Positions 26,160-35,070 are shown, counted from the stretch's first letter. The stretch is DNA of 64,000 bases from JAFKFH01 sp017307375 (GCA_965229335.1 OZ245874.1:2294001-2358000); one strand, 5' to 3'. Notes: a model not told the origin generated them from the sequence alone. Numbers and translations: made by a program.

Positions 26160-27395
26160 TTACCGGACTTCGAGCGGCAGGTTCGCCGTGGCGGCCGCGC
26201 CCCGGCCGTCATAGCCGAAGACGAACAGGCGGTAGGCGCCGGGCTTTGCCGGCAGGGTGACGGTGACGCGGGCACCGCTGCCGCCGATCGCATCGGCGAC
26301 CAGCGGCGGTTCGGCCTCCGGGTCGCCGCCGGTCTTGCGGTCGCGGCTTTCCTCGCGCAGTTCCCAGCGCCAGCGGGTCGGTGCCGGTTCGCCGGCGATC
26401 GCGGTCGCCTCGAAGCGGTGCCCGGGCGGGAACTGCGGCCCGCCGATCTCCAGTCGCTGGATCACCGGCGCCGGATCGGGCACGGGCGCGCCGGTCCAGA
26501 CGCTGCGCATCGCATCGACCGCGGCCAGCCGCTCGCCCGATGACAGGAACATGCCATACCAGGTCGAGGTGGTTTCCTGCTTGGCGCCCCACAGGAACGC
26601 GATGCCGCCCAGCACCGAGCCGGGGCGTTCGGCGACCGCCTGGTTCCAGCTCTGCCGGTAGAACTGGGCCTTGGCGGCCGAGGTCGGTTCGTAGGGGGCG
26701 CCCCACGGGCTCATGCCGGTTTCCCAATGGCCCAGCGGGCCGAACTCGGTCAGCACGATCGACCGCGTCCAGCCGGCCGCGATCGCCCGCGCCGGCGCCG
26801 ATCCCGCGCCGCCATAGGCGTTGATGCCGAGAATGTCGACCTCGGGCGCCGCGGCGTTGATGGCCGCGATCTTCTCGGGCGTCACTTCGGCGACCACGAT
26901 CATCGTCGGGTGGTCGGGATCGGCCGTCCTGATCGCCCGGGCCAGCCGGCCGATGGCGCGGAAGGCCGGGCCGACATCGGCGGCGGCCAGATCGAGTTCG
27001 TTGCCGAGCGCCCAGGCGAGCAGGGCGGGGTGGTGCTTCAGCCGCGCCACCTCGGCCAGCATCGCCGCTTCCTGGGCGGCTACTGCCGCGGCATCGCGGT
27101 AGTCGAAACCCTTGCGCGGCTTGGCGAGGTCGAGGCCGAAGATAACCTTCAGCCCCTTGGCCTGCGCCTGGTCGAGCATCATCTCGTGCTCGGCGCCGTA
27201 GGTCCGCAGCGTATTGCCGCCGGCGGCGACGAAGGCATCGATATGCTCGAAGGCCGAGGCACCCTGGATACGGAACGGCTGCCCGTCGACCGTCAGCTTC
27301 CAGTCGCCGGGCGCGCCGCCGACCTTGACCTGAGCGGCCTGCGCCGCGCCCGCCGCGATCAGTCCGGCGAGGGCGAGAGCCGCAACCCGGCGCAT
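26160..27395 (-). CDS. Secreted glycoside hydrolase of clan A type (GH2 C-terminal-like TIM barrel)
   Basis: 411 residues with a signal peptide (MRRVAALALAGLIAAGAAQA). The barrel begins with a GH2-type segment (KLTVDGQPFRIQGAS, then GGNTLRTYGAEHEMMLDQAQ). The acid/base Glu is in WALGNELDL and the nucleophile Glu in SIVLTEFGPLG, the two-glutamate arrangement of clan A retaining enzymes. A C-terminal beta domain (from about residue 320) resembles an Ig-like module. The ATG overlaps the asparagine synthase stop by one base (TGATG), so it belongs to the polysaccharide-type operon, perhaps trimming or degrading its product. Confidence 0.8.
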   Translation of the reverse strand: MRRVAALALAGLIAAGAAQAAQVKVGGAPGDWKLTVDGQPFRIQGASAFEHIDAFVAAGGNTLRTYGAEHEMMLDQAQAKGLKVIFGLDLAKPRKGFDYRDAAAVAAQEAAMLAEVARLKHHPALLAWALGNELDLAAADVGPAFRAIGRLARAIRTADPDHPTMIVVAEVTPEKIAAINAAAPEVDILGINAYGGAGSAPARAIAAGWTRSIVLTEFGPLGHWETGMSPWGAPYEPTSAAKAQFYRQSWNQAVAERPGSVLGGIAFLWGAKQETTSTWYGMFLSSGERLAAVDAMRSVWTGAPVPDPAPVIQRLEIGGPQFPPGHRFEATAIAGEPAPTRWRWELREESRDRKTGGDPEAEPPLVADAIGGSGARVTVTLPAKPGAYRLFVFGYDGRGAAATANLPLEVR

Positions 27396-29173
27396 CACGC
27401 CGCGCGCGCCGCGCTGTCGAGGGCGTGGAAGACGTCGCCTTCGGGTTTGAGGCCCTGGATATGGCGGCGATGCCACAGCGCGTAGAACAGCAACGTCCAG
27501 GCGGCCAGGCCGGCGCGCTTGCCGCCGCTGGCAAAAAGCGTCTTCACCGCGTCGGCGCGCGCGATCTCGGCCACGCCGGGGCTGGCCGCGACCAGCGGGC
27601 CGAGTTCGGTGCCGCGCCGGGCGATCCACTGGCCGACCGGCACGTCGAAACCCTGCTTCTCGGCGAAGGCCTTCGAGTCCGGCAGGGCCTTCTGCAGCCA
27701 GGTGCGCAGGATCCACTTGCCCATCCGGCCCTGGATCTTCAGCCGGTCCGGCATCAGGAAACCGGCCTCGGCCACCACGGGGTCGAGGAACGGCGTGCGG
27801 CCCTCGACGCCATTGGCCATCAGGCAGCGGTCGAGCTTGTTCAAGAGGTCGTTGGGCAGCCATTCGGCGCAATCGGCGGCTTGCAGCCGCTGCAGTTTCG
27901 AGCGGCCGTTGACCTCGGCCGCCTTCTCGGCCGCGGCGATCCCGTCGCGCCAGCCATCCACCGGCAGGGTCAGCAAGCCGTCGAAATCGTCGAAGATGCC
28001 GGAATTCCGCGGGCGTCGGCCGAACATCCACCAGGGGCGCTGGGCCCGGCGATAGCGGCTGTAGCCGGCCAGGATCTCGTCGCCGCCTTCGCCGCACAGC
28101 ACCACCTTAAGGCCGCGCTGGCGGGCGCGCTGGGCCAGCTTGAACGTCGGCAGCACGGCATAGTCGGCCGTCGGGTCGTCCAGCGCCGCGGCGACCTGCG
28201 GGGCGGTCGACCAGAAGTCGGCCTCGGTGAAGGTGATCTCCTCGTGCTCGGCCCCGACCATGCGGGCCAGGCGCGAGGCTTCGCTGCGCTCGTCGGCGAT
28301 GCGGGCATCGGGAAAGCCGGCGGTCAGGCAGACCACCGGCCGGTCGTTCAGCCGCGCCATCAGCGCCAGGACGGTGGCCGAATCGATGCCGCCCGACAGA
28401 AAGAGGCCATAGGGCACGTCCGACCGCTGGTGGACCATGACGCTGTCGGTCATCGCCTTTTCCAGCCGGTCGAGGGCACCGGCGGTGCCTTCGTGCCGGG
28501 GTTCCTCCGCCGGCAAGGCCGGGCGGATCCGGCTCTCGACGATGCGGCCGTCCTCGATGACCACGGTCTCGCCCGGCAGCAGGCGGCGGATGCCCGGGAA
28601 CACCGTACCCTGGCCGGTCGAGAACTTGAGCTGCAGGAAGCTCGCCAGGGCCTTGCGATCCAGACCGGCCTTGGCCAGCCCGGCGGCGATCAGCGATTGC
28701 GGCTCCGAGGCGAAGGCGATGCCGTCCGCCGTCTCGACGATATAGAGCGGCTTGATGCCAAAGGGATCGCGCGCCAGCAGCACCCGGTTGTTCGCCGGGT
28801 CGTGCAGGGCCAGCGCGTACATGCCACGCAGCCGGTCGGCGAAGGCCGACCCCATCCGCTCATAGAGGTAAAGCGGCGGTTCGCAGTCCGAACGGGTGCG
28901 GAAATTGACGTCGGACAATTCCGCTCGCAACTCGGGGTTGTTGTAGATCTCACCGTTGCCGATCAGGCAGAGGCCCGATGGCGTGTACAGCGGCTGGTCG
29001 CCGGTGACGAGATCGACGATCGCCAGCCGGGTGTGGACGAAGCCGACCGGTCCGGACACATAGCGCCCGCTGCCGTCCGGGCCGCGATGCAGCAGGGCTT
29101 CGCGCAGGTTTTCCAGCAGGATCGGATCGACGGGCTTGCCGCCGCGATTGATGATGCCGCCGATGCCGCACAT
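27395..29173 (-). CDS. asnB: Glutamine-hydrolysing asparagine synthase-like amidotransferase
   Basis: 592 residues. The initiator Met is followed by the nucleophile Cys2 (MCGIGGIINRGG), with HRGPDGSGRY and NGEIYN-type motifs of the class II glutaminase. The synthetase half has the ATP-binding loop YGLFLSGGIDSATVL near residue 255. The upstream open frame beyond 29173 lacks family features, so this ATG is chosen because Cys2 must be exposed. Between a GT4 glycosyltransferase and a glycosidase, it resembles AsnB paralogues in exopolysaccharide clusters that amidate sugar carboxyls or make asparagine. Confidence 0.88.
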   Translation of the reverse strand: MCGIGGIINRGGKPVDPILLENLREALLHRGPDGSGRYVSGPVGFVHTRLAIVDLVTGDQPLYTPSGLCLIGNGEIYNNPELRAELSDVNFRTRSDCEPPLYLYERMGSAFADRLRGMYALALHDPANNRVLLARDPFGIKPLYIVETADGIAFASEPQSLIAAGLAKAGLDRKALASFLQLKFSTGQGTVFPGIRRLLPGETVVIEDGRIVESRIRPALPAEEPRHEGTAGALDRLEKAMTDSVMVHQRSDVPYGLFLSGGIDSATVLALMARLNDRPVVCLTAGFPDARIADERSEASRLARMVGAEHEEITFTEADFWSTAPQVAAALDDPTADYAVLPTFKLAQRARQRGLKVVLCGEGGDEILAGYSRYRRAQRPWWMFGRRPRNSGIFDDFDGLLTLPVDGWRDGIAAAEKAAEVNGRSKLQRLQAADCAEWLPNDLLNKLDRCLMANGVEGRTPFLDPVVAEAGFLMPDRLKIQGRMGKWILRTWLQKALPDSKAFAEKQGFDVPVGQWIARRGTELGPLVAASPGVAEIARADAVKTLFASGGKRAGLAAWTLLFYALWHRRHIQGLKPEGDVFHALDSAARAA

Positions 29174-29232
29174 GGGAACCGCTCGCCTCTGAACCGGGTA
29201 GCCACGGGAATCGCACGGCCCGGGCCGGCAGG

Positions 29233-30273
29233 TCAAGCGGCGCGGGCTTTGCCCCTGATCCGGTCGAAGAAGTCCAGATAGGCCGCCACGACCGCATCTT
29301 CCGTGAAATGCTCGTTCAGCGTGCGGGTGCCGCCGGCCACGACATGGTCGCGCAGGCCCCGGTCGTGGATCACCGAATTCAGGGCGGCGGCCAGCGCGGC
29401 GTGGTCTTCCATCGCCACCAGCCGCCCGTTCTCGCCGTCGGCCAGCAATTCCGCAGGTCCGGCCGAGGCGCAGGCGACGACCGGCAGGCCCTGCGCCCAA
29501 CCTTCGAGGATGACATTGCCGAGCGGCTCGATGCGCGACGGGCAGCAGAGAATGTCGGCCGCCGCGCACAGCGCCGGCACGTCCGAGCGCCAGCCCAGCC
29601 AGCGGATGCGGTCGGCCACGCCCTGGGCCTGGGCCAGCGCCTTCAGTTCCGCGTCCTTCGGCCCGTCCCCGGCCAGCCACACGACGGCGCCGGGCACCGC
29701 GGGCAGCGCGCGGATCAGCACATCGAAGGCCTTGTCGTCGTGCAGACGGCCCAGCGCGACGACGACCGTCGCGTCGGCCGGCGTGTCGAGGCTGGCGCGA
29801 TCGACCGCGGGCTGACGCCGGGTCTCGACGAAATTCGGCAGGTAGTGGGTGCGATCCGCCGGCCAGCCCTCGCGCCGCAGCCAGTCGACGATGCCGCGGG
29901 TGTTGCCGATCATGTGGTCGCAGTTGCGATAGTATTTGAGCGGGTAGTAGCCGCCCAGCCGCGCGGCGTGGATCGGTGCGCCCTTGGGCATCACCCAGCT
30001 TGCCCGGCTCATCCAGGTCAGCGCGATGTCGGGGCGATAACTCTTGAGTTCGGCGCGCAGGGCACTGCGGGCCTTCAGGGCGAGGATCGAGCCGAACTGG
30101 ACCTCGACCGGCTCGATGCCGCCCTCCCGCAGCAGGCGGGCGCGATCGGCATCGGGGCGCATGACCACGCGCTGATCGAGCCCGGCGCGGTGCAATGCCA
30201 GCACCAGCCGCACGAAGAACAGTTCGGCACCGCCATGGGCGGCCCCGGCAATGACCTGCAGGACCTTTGTCAC
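29233..30273 (-). CDS. GT4-family glycosyltransferase
   Basis: 346 residues, GT-B fold. The N-terminal domain opens MTKVLQVIAGAAHGGAELFF. The C-terminal domain has VALGRLHDDKAFDVLIRALP and the nucleotide-sugar binding EX7E-type region PSRIEPLGNVILEGWAQGLP. It transfers a sugar from a nucleotide donor onto a growing glycan at the cytoplasmic face. It is first in a three-gene minus-strand operon with the asparagine synthase and glycosidase genes. The upstream 100 bp are shared with a divergent iron-regulated AraC gene. Confidence 0.9.
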   Translation of the reverse strand: MTKVLQVIAGAAHGGAELFFVRLVLALHRAGLDQRVVMRPDADRARLLREGGIEPVEVQFGSILALKARSALRAELKSYRPDIALTWMSRASWVMPKGAPIHAARLGGYYPLKYYRNCDHMIGNTRGIVDWLRREGWPADRTHYLPNFVETRRQPAVDRASLDTPADATVVVALGRLHDDKAFDVLIRALPAVPGAVVWLAGDGPKDAELKALAQAQGVADRIRWLGWRSDVPALCAAADILCCPSRIEPLGNVILEGWAQGLPVVACASAGPAELLADGENGRLVAMEDHAALAAALNSVIHDRGLRDHVVAGGTRTLNEHFTEDAVVAAYLDFFDRIRGKARAA

Positions 30274-30339
30274 ATCAGGGGAATCGCACGCCGGCCTGGC
30301 TCCGTCAAGCCGGGGCGGAAGCGCCGCCTTTGGATAGTT

Positions 30340-30354
30340 TGAGAATCGTTCTCA
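30340..30354. promoter_or_regulatory. Fur-box-like palindrome upstream of the AraC gene
   Basis: TGAGAAT-C-GTTCTCA has the 7-1-7 architecture of Fur boxes, with one mismatch between the arms. It lies 19 bp before the AraC start, overlapping a possible -10 element (CATATC at 30353-30358, with TTGGAT at 30330-30335 as -35). Iron-loaded Fur bound here would block the promoter. The downstream genes are an AraC activator and a siderophore receptor, which fits iron control. Confidence 0.7.
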
Positions 30355-30373
30355 TATCTGTCAGGGTGCGGCA

Positions 30374-31180
30374 ATGGATAGCAACTGGTCGTTCGACGTG
30401 GCCACCGCGATGACGGTTTCGGCGGGCACGATGGAATTCGCCGCCCCGCATCACGAGCGCGAAGCTCTGTTCGACGGCTTCAAGGTCATCGTGATGCTGA
30501 GCGGGCGAGTCCGCTTTCGCATCGAGGATCTCCCCGAACGCGAGATCGGCGGGCCAATGGTCTGCACCGTGTTGAGCCGTGTAGCCTGTGAAAGCGACCA
30601 GACTTTTGCCGCGGGCACGCCGGTCCGCTACGCCACGGTGCAGATCGGTCACGACGTTCTCCCTGAAGACCTCAGGGGGCCTGGCGGCGAAGACATGCCG
30701 CGCCTGGACGCCCAGCCGGCCGGGGCGCCGCTGCAGGCCTTGTGCCGCCAGATCCTGACCTGCCCCCTGCGGGGCCCGGCGCGTCACTTCTATCTCGCCG
30801 GCAAGGGGCTCGAACTGGCCGGGCTGGCGGTGGATCGGGTCTCGGAAACCTCACCCGCCCAAATCTCGTCGGCCGATATCGACCGCGTACACGCGGCCCG
30901 TGCCATGCTGATTGCGGCCCTGCAGGACCCGCCGTCGCTGGCCGCGCTGGCCCGTGCCGTCGGCCTAAACCCGCGCAAGCTGACCCGCTGCTATCGCGCG
31001 GTGTTCGGCGCCAGCGTCTATGCCGACCTGCAGGAACTGCGGCTGCAGCAGGCTTTCCGGTTGCTGGCCGACGGCGAGATCGGCGTGTCGCAAGCCGCCT
31101 ACCGGGTCGGCTACAGCCCTGCGCATTTCTCGGTCGCCTTCCGCAAACGCTTCGGCGTGTCGCCCGGCCGGATGTCCTGA
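30374..31180 (+). CDS. AraC-family activator of siderophore uptake (PchR-like)
   Basis: 268 residues. The N-terminal 170 residues are a poorly conserved effector-binding domain. The C-terminal AraC double HTH (about 185-268) has ALARAVGLNPRKLTRCYRAV for the first helix pair and VSQAAYRVGYSPAHFSVAFR for the second. The NPRKLTRCYRAVFG form is characteristic of regulators such as PchR and AlcR that sense a siderophore. A Fur-box-like site precedes it and a TonB-dependent receptor follows after 107 bp, so it most likely activates that receptor when the ferric-siderophore is present. Confidence 0.9.
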   Translation: MDSNWSFDVATAMTVSAGTMEFAAPHHEREALFDGFKVIVMLSGRVRFRIEDLPEREIGGPMVCTVLSRVACESDQTFAAGTPVRYATVQIGHDVLPEDLRGPGGEDMPRLDAQPAGAPLQALCRQILTCPLRGPARHFYLAGKGLELAGLAVDRVSETSPAQISSADIDRVHAARAMLIAALQDPPSLAALARAVGLNPRKLTRCYRAVFGASVYADLQELRLQQAFRLLADGEIGVSQAAYRVGYSPAHFSVAFRKRFGVSPGRMS

Positions 31181-31183
31181 AGC

Positions 31184-31217
31184 CCGCGATCGAAAGAAAA
31201 GGTTCCGCGATCTAAGG
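31184..31217 (+). promoter_or_regulatory. Direct repeats 21 bp apart, candidate AraC-type operator of the receptor gene
   Basis: CCGCGATCGAAAG (31184-31196) and CCGCGATCTAAGG (31205-31217) match at 11 of 13 positions and are exactly 21 bp apart, two turns of the helix. AraC-type activators bind such direct repeats on one DNA face next to the -35 region. The site begins 4 bp after the AraC stop and lies 70-104 bp before the receptor start, the expected position for activation. Confidence 0.6.
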
Positions 31218-31287
31218 CCGGGTCGCTGTTCCCGCCGATCCGAAGATGCGATTGAGAGCCGGTCGCATTTATATGGGGAGCGTCGGG

Positions 31288-33375
31288 ATGACCGGACATC
31301 GGATATTGGCCGCGGCAATGATGTGCCTGGGACCATTCGCGGCCATGGCGCAGACCTTCGTCCTGCCTTCCGTCACCGTCGATGGCCGCGTGCTCGACGA
31401 GGGCTATGTCGCCACCGAGAGCACGTCGGGTACCAAGACCGACACGCCGCTGATCGAGGTGCCGCAATCGGTCTCGGTGGTGACGCGCGCGCAGATGGAC
31501 CAGCAGAACGTCCAGTCGGTCGGCGATGCGCTGCGCTATTCGGCCGGCGTCCTGTCGAACACCTCGGCGATTTCGCAGCGCAATGATTCGATCTCGATCC
31601 GCGGCTTCGACGCCTCGTCCACCGGGATCATGCGCGACGGCCTGCGTTCCACGACGGCCCAGGCCTGGCCCAAGGCCGAACCGTACGGGCTCGAGCGCAT
31701 CGATATTCTGCGCGGGCCGTCATCGATGCTGTTCGGCCAGAATTCGCCGGGGGGGCTGATCAACCAGATCAGCAAGCGCCCGACCGCCGGGGCGTTGCGC
31801 GAGGTCGAGGTGCAGGCCGGTTCGTTCGACCGCTACCAGGGCCAGTTCGACCTGAGCGGCCCGATCGACCAGGACGGGCGCTTCCTCTACCGTCTGACCG
31901 CGCTGGCCCGCAGCGCCGAGACCCAGTTCAAGTACGTCCCTGACGACAAGATATTTGTCGCCCCGGCCTTCACCTGGGCGCCCTCGGCCGAGACCACCCT
32001 GACGGTACTGACCGACTACACGCGTGAAAAGTTCGGGCCGCCGCGGCCCTTCATCCCGATCTATGGCACGGTGCTGGCCAACCCGAATGGCAAGCTGCCG
32101 CGCAATCAGTTCCTCGACGAGCCGGGCCTGAGGAACGACCGGGTGCAGGCATCTGCCGGCTATCTGTTCGACCAGCGCCTGGGGCAGGGTCTGACTTTCC
32201 GGTCGAACGGCCGCTACGCCCATGTCGACCTGACGACCAACACGGCGAGCGGCACCAGCCTGCGGCCCGATTTCCGCACCCTGAACCGCACCGGCTATCA
32301 CTTCGAGATCACCGGCGACACCTACGCCATCGACAACCAGTTGCAGGCCGACTGGAGGCTGGCCGGTGTGGAGATGGTGACCCTGGCCGGTTTCGACTAT
32401 CGCCGGCTGCGCGAGGATTACCTGTTGCTGAGCGGGGCGGCCTCGGCCGTCGACATCTACAGCCCGGTCTATGGCAAGTCATACGGGCCGATCGTCACAC
32501 CCGGTGCGTCGACAATGCAGACGGCCAACCAGTACGGCCTCTACGCCCAGCAACAGGCCCGCATCGCTGACCGGCTGGTGTTCACGCTCAACGGCCGGCA
32601 GGACTGGTCGCTGACCGATACCCTGAACCGGCTGCGCAACACCGGCGCAAGCCAGGACGACAAGGCTTTCACCTGGCGCGCCGGCGTGAGCTATCTCGCC
32701 GGAGCCGGGTTTGCGCCCTATGTCAGCTATGCCACCTCGTTCCTGCCGGTGCTGGGCACCAATTTCTACGGCCAGCCCTACAAGCCGATGAAGGGGGAGC
32801 AATGGGAGGCGGGCGTGAAGTACCAGCCGGACGGCTGGGCCGGCTTCGTCACCGCCTCACTGTTCGACCTGCGCCAGACCAATGTGCGCACCCAGGATCC
32901 CAACAACGCGCTGAATCAGATCCAGACCGGCGAGGTGCGTTCGCGCGGCCTCGAATTGCAGGGTGTCGCCCAACCGCTGCCCGGCCTCGACCTCGTCGGT
33001 ACGCTGACCTTCAACGACTTGGAAGTGACCAAGAGCAATAATCCGGTCGAACTGGGCAAGCGCCCGACCGGCATGCCGGCACAGATGGCCTCGGCCTGGG
33101 CCGACTACACGATCCAGACCGGCGCGCTGGCCGGGTTCGGTTTCGGCGGCGGCGTGCGCTATGTCGGGTCGAGCAAGGCAGATGCGGCCAACACCATCAC
33201 CGTGCCGTCCTACACGCTGGCCGATGCGGCGGTTCACTACACCTTCGGCAGCTACCGGGTCGCGGTCAACGCCACCAACCTGTTCAACACCGACTATTAC
33301 TCGACCTGCTCGACCACGTCCTGCAACCAGGGCTATGACCGCAGCGTCATCGCCTCTCTGCGCCTCCGTTGGTGA
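31288..33375 (+). CDS. TonB-dependent siderophore receptor
   Basis: A 695-residue outer-membrane receptor. The start at 31288 follows GGGGAG and gives a signal peptide (MTGHRILAAAMMCLGPFAAMA). A TonB-box-like LPSVTVDG opens the mature part. The plug spans about 50-160 (TPLIEVPQSVSVVTRAQM, YGLERIDILRGPSSMLFGQ, SPGGLINQISKRP), then a 22-strand barrel. The end NLFNTDYYSTCSTTSC..GYDR with terminal Trp matches hydroxamate-type receptors such as FhuE and FoxA. The ligand is unknown. No siderophore biosynthesis gene is nearby, so it may take up a xenosiderophore. Confidence 0.95.
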   Translation: MTGHRILAAAMMCLGPFAAMAQTFVLPSVTVDGRVLDEGYVATESTSGTKTDTPLIEVPQSVSVVTRAQMDQQNVQSVGDALRYSAGVLSNTSAISQRNDSISIRGFDASSTGIMRDGLRSTTAQAWPKAEPYGLERIDILRGPSSMLFGQNSPGGLINQISKRPTAGALREVEVQAGSFDRYQGQFDLSGPIDQDGRFLYRLTALARSAETQFKYVPDDKIFVAPAFTWAPSAETTLTVLTDYTREKFGPPRPFIPIYGTVLANPNGKLPRNQFLDEPGLRNDRVQASAGYLFDQRLGQGLTFRSNGRYAHVDLTTNTASGTSLRPDFRTLNRTGYHFEITGDTYAIDNQLQADWRLAGVEMVTLAGFDYRRLREDYLLLSGAASAVDIYSPVYGKSYGPIVTPGASTMQTANQYGLYAQQQARIADRLVFTLNGRQDWSLTDTLNRLRNTGASQDDKAFTWRAGVSYLAGAGFAPYVSYATSFLPVLGTNFYGQPYKPMKGEQWEAGVKYQPDGWAGFVTASLFDLRQTNVRTQDPNNALNQIQTGEVRSRGLELQGVAQPLPGLDLVGTLTFNDLEVTKSNNPVELGKRPTGMPAQMASAWADYTIQTGALAGFGFGGGVRYVGSSKADAANTITVPSYTLADAAVHYTFGSYRVAVNATNLFNTDYYSTCSTTSCNQGYDRSVIASLRLRW

Positions 33376-33902
33376 TGGCCATGAATATGATCCGTACCGC
33401 CGCGGCGGCCCTGTGGCTTGTCGCGACCCCGGCCTTTGCGCAGGAAACCCTGATTCCCGATGACCCGGCCTTCGTGGCGGCGGCGCCGACCTGGCGCGGT
33501 GAGCATCGCTGGGCCTGGCAGTCGGCCGACGGCGAGACCGGTATCCTCGCCCTCGACGTGATCGCCCTGCCGGGCGGCAACTATCTGCTCACCGGCACTT
33601 TCCTGCTCGACGACGCCGAGCTGGGGGTCAGCGGCGCGGGCCGCTGGCGGTCGGGCCGGCTGATTCTCGATCTGACGGTGATCGGCGGCGTGCGCGACGT
33701 CGTGCCCGATGCGGGCAAGCGCCGCCTCTACGCCAGGGGCAAGGCGCCGGCCAGGGTCGATGCCACGGGTTTCGCCGCCTTCCGCGGCGAACTCGACACA
33801 AGCCTCGCCGGGGTCAGCCAGCAGTTCCAGACCAATGTTGTGACCGGCGACAGGATCCAGGGGCCGGTTCATCGCCTCGGCACGCTGCGGCCGCTGCGCT
33901 GA
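33375..33902 (+). CDS. Periplasmic protein of the siderophore-uptake operon, unknown function
   Basis: 175 residues. The ATG at 33375 overlaps the receptor stop (TGATG). A signal peptide (MIRTAAAALWLVATPAFA core) predicts periplasmic location. The mature part looks beta-rich (GNYLLTGTFLLDDAELGVSG, RLILDLTVIGGVRDVV). It shows no transmembrane helix, metal-binding cluster or known motif. It lies between the receptor and a PepSY membrane protein, each joined by a one-base stop/start overlap, so it is very likely part of ferric-siderophore handling in the periplasm. Confidence 0.75.
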   Translation: MAMNMIRTAAAALWLVATPAFAQETLIPDDPAFVAAAPTWRGEHRWAWQSADGETGILALDVIALPGGNYLLTGTFLLDDAELGVSGAGRWRSGRLILDLTVIGGVRDVVPDAGKRRLYARGKAPARVDATGFAAFRGELDTSLAGVSQQFQTNVVTGDRIQGPVHRLGTLRPLR

Positions 33903-34906
33903 TGGGGCGGCGGATCTGGCCGCGGGCGCATCTGTGGCTGGCGCTCGTCGCCGGCGCGGTCTTCGCGCTGCTCGGCGCCACCGGCTCCTTGCTGGTGGTC
34001 AAGGAAACGCTGCTCGCCAGCGAAATAGGCAGCCACGCGGTACATGTACCCGCGCGCGATGTCGCCTTCGCCCCGGTCAGCCGCTGGCTGGCCGGGGCAG
34101 GATTGCCGCGGGCGATGGCTGTGGCGGCGCCGCGCACCGGCTTCCTGCCGACCGACGCCGCCATGGTGATCGGCATGGCGGGCGAGGGGCTGCTCGTCGT
34201 CATGGTCGATCCCTATGGCGGCGAACGGCTGGCCGAGTTCCGCTACGATGGCTCGGTCTTCTCGCGCGTCGTCGAGCTGCATCGGCGGCTGTTGCTGCCG
34301 CCGGATTGGGGTGGTGAGCTCGTTTCCTGGTGCGGCGTGCTGATGGCGGTTTCGCTGGCCAGCGGGTTGTGGCTCTGGTGGCCGCGGAACGGGCATTGGC
34401 GGGCGGCGCTGAAACCCGGCTGGCGCCTGCGCCAGATCCACAACGTCGCCGGTGCCTGGCTGTTCGTGCCGTTGTGCCTGCTGACGTTCACCGGCATCGT
34501 GCTGGGCAAATCGGGCCTGCTGCCGCAGCCAGCGCCGGCCACCGGGCCGAACAAGGCCTGCGCCGCGCCGATCGGCCCGGACGATGCGCTGGCACTGGCC
34601 CAGGAACGGGTCACCGGTGCGCCGTTCATCGGATTGAACCTGCCGCGCGGCGACGGCCCCTATGTAGTGCGGCTGGGCGGCAGCGTGGTCCGCGTGCCGC
34701 GCTGTCACGGGGCGCCGGTGGTCGAGGCGGGCGACGGCCTGCGCCCGATCATCGCCGCCCTGCATGCCGACCTCATGCTGGGCTGGCCCGGTCGGATCGT
34801 CGTCGCCCTGGCCGGGTTGGCTCTACCGGTGCTCTATGTTACCGGGCTGTGGCTGTGGTGGCGGCGGCCTACTCGGCGATCCCGACGTCGTCCGGAGCCT
34901 GCGTGA
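33902..34906 (+). CDS. PepSY-associated transmembrane protein of the iron-uptake operon
   Basis: 334 residues with about four transmembrane helices: AHLWLALVAGAVFALLGATG at the N-terminus, GVLMAVSLASGLWLWWPRNG, VAGAWLFVPLCLLTFTGIVLG and the C-terminal GRIVVALAGLALPVLYVTGL. Long periplasmic loops lie between them. WLWW and the histidines next to the helices (RAHLWL, LRQIHN, ALHADLMLGWPG) fit the PepSY_TM family, members of which act with TonB receptors as inner-membrane ferric-siderophore reductases (FoxB/PiuB-like). The start overlaps the preceding stop by one base. Confidence 0.88.
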   Translation: MGRRIWPRAHLWLALVAGAVFALLGATGSLLVVKETLLASEIGSHAVHVPARDVAFAPVSRWLAGAGLPRAMAVAAPRTGFLPTDAAMVIGMAGEGLLVVMVDPYGGERLAEFRYDGSVFSRVVELHRRLLLPPDWGGELVSWCGVLMAVSLASGLWLWWPRNGHWRAALKPGWRLRQIHNVAGAWLFVPLCLLTFTGIVLGKSGLLPQPAPATGPNKACAAPIGPDDALALAQERVTGAPFIGLNLPRGDGPYVVRLGGSVVRVPRCHGAPVVEAGDGLRPIIAALHADLMLGWPGRIVVALAGLALPVLYVTGLWLWWRRPTRRSRRRPEPA

Positions 34907-35070
34907 CCTGAATCTGTTGTGGCCGGAACACTGGCCGATACCGGCCCTGTCACAAACGTCCTTTGTCGAGTCGCGCCGCCATCTCGAGCGGGCAATGGCC
35001 GCTACGGCACCCTAGGTTGCCCGAACCCCGGCGGCGGGGTACAACCCGGATTGTCCATGTTTGCGAAGGT
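34907..35070 (+). other. Intergenic region between iron-uptake and LPS operons
   Basis: 164 bp without a gene. It contains a short hairpin, ACCCCG-GCGG-CGGGGT at 35025-35040, too short and without a T run to be called a terminator. The promoter of the glycosyltransferase-led operon should lie here, but no convincing -35/-10 pair was recognised. Confidence 0.4.

Noticed and set aside
29174..29680. Upstream extension of the asparagine synthase frame
   Set aside because: Cys2 must follow the initiator Met to act as nucleophile, and the extension overlaps the glycosyltransferase gene.
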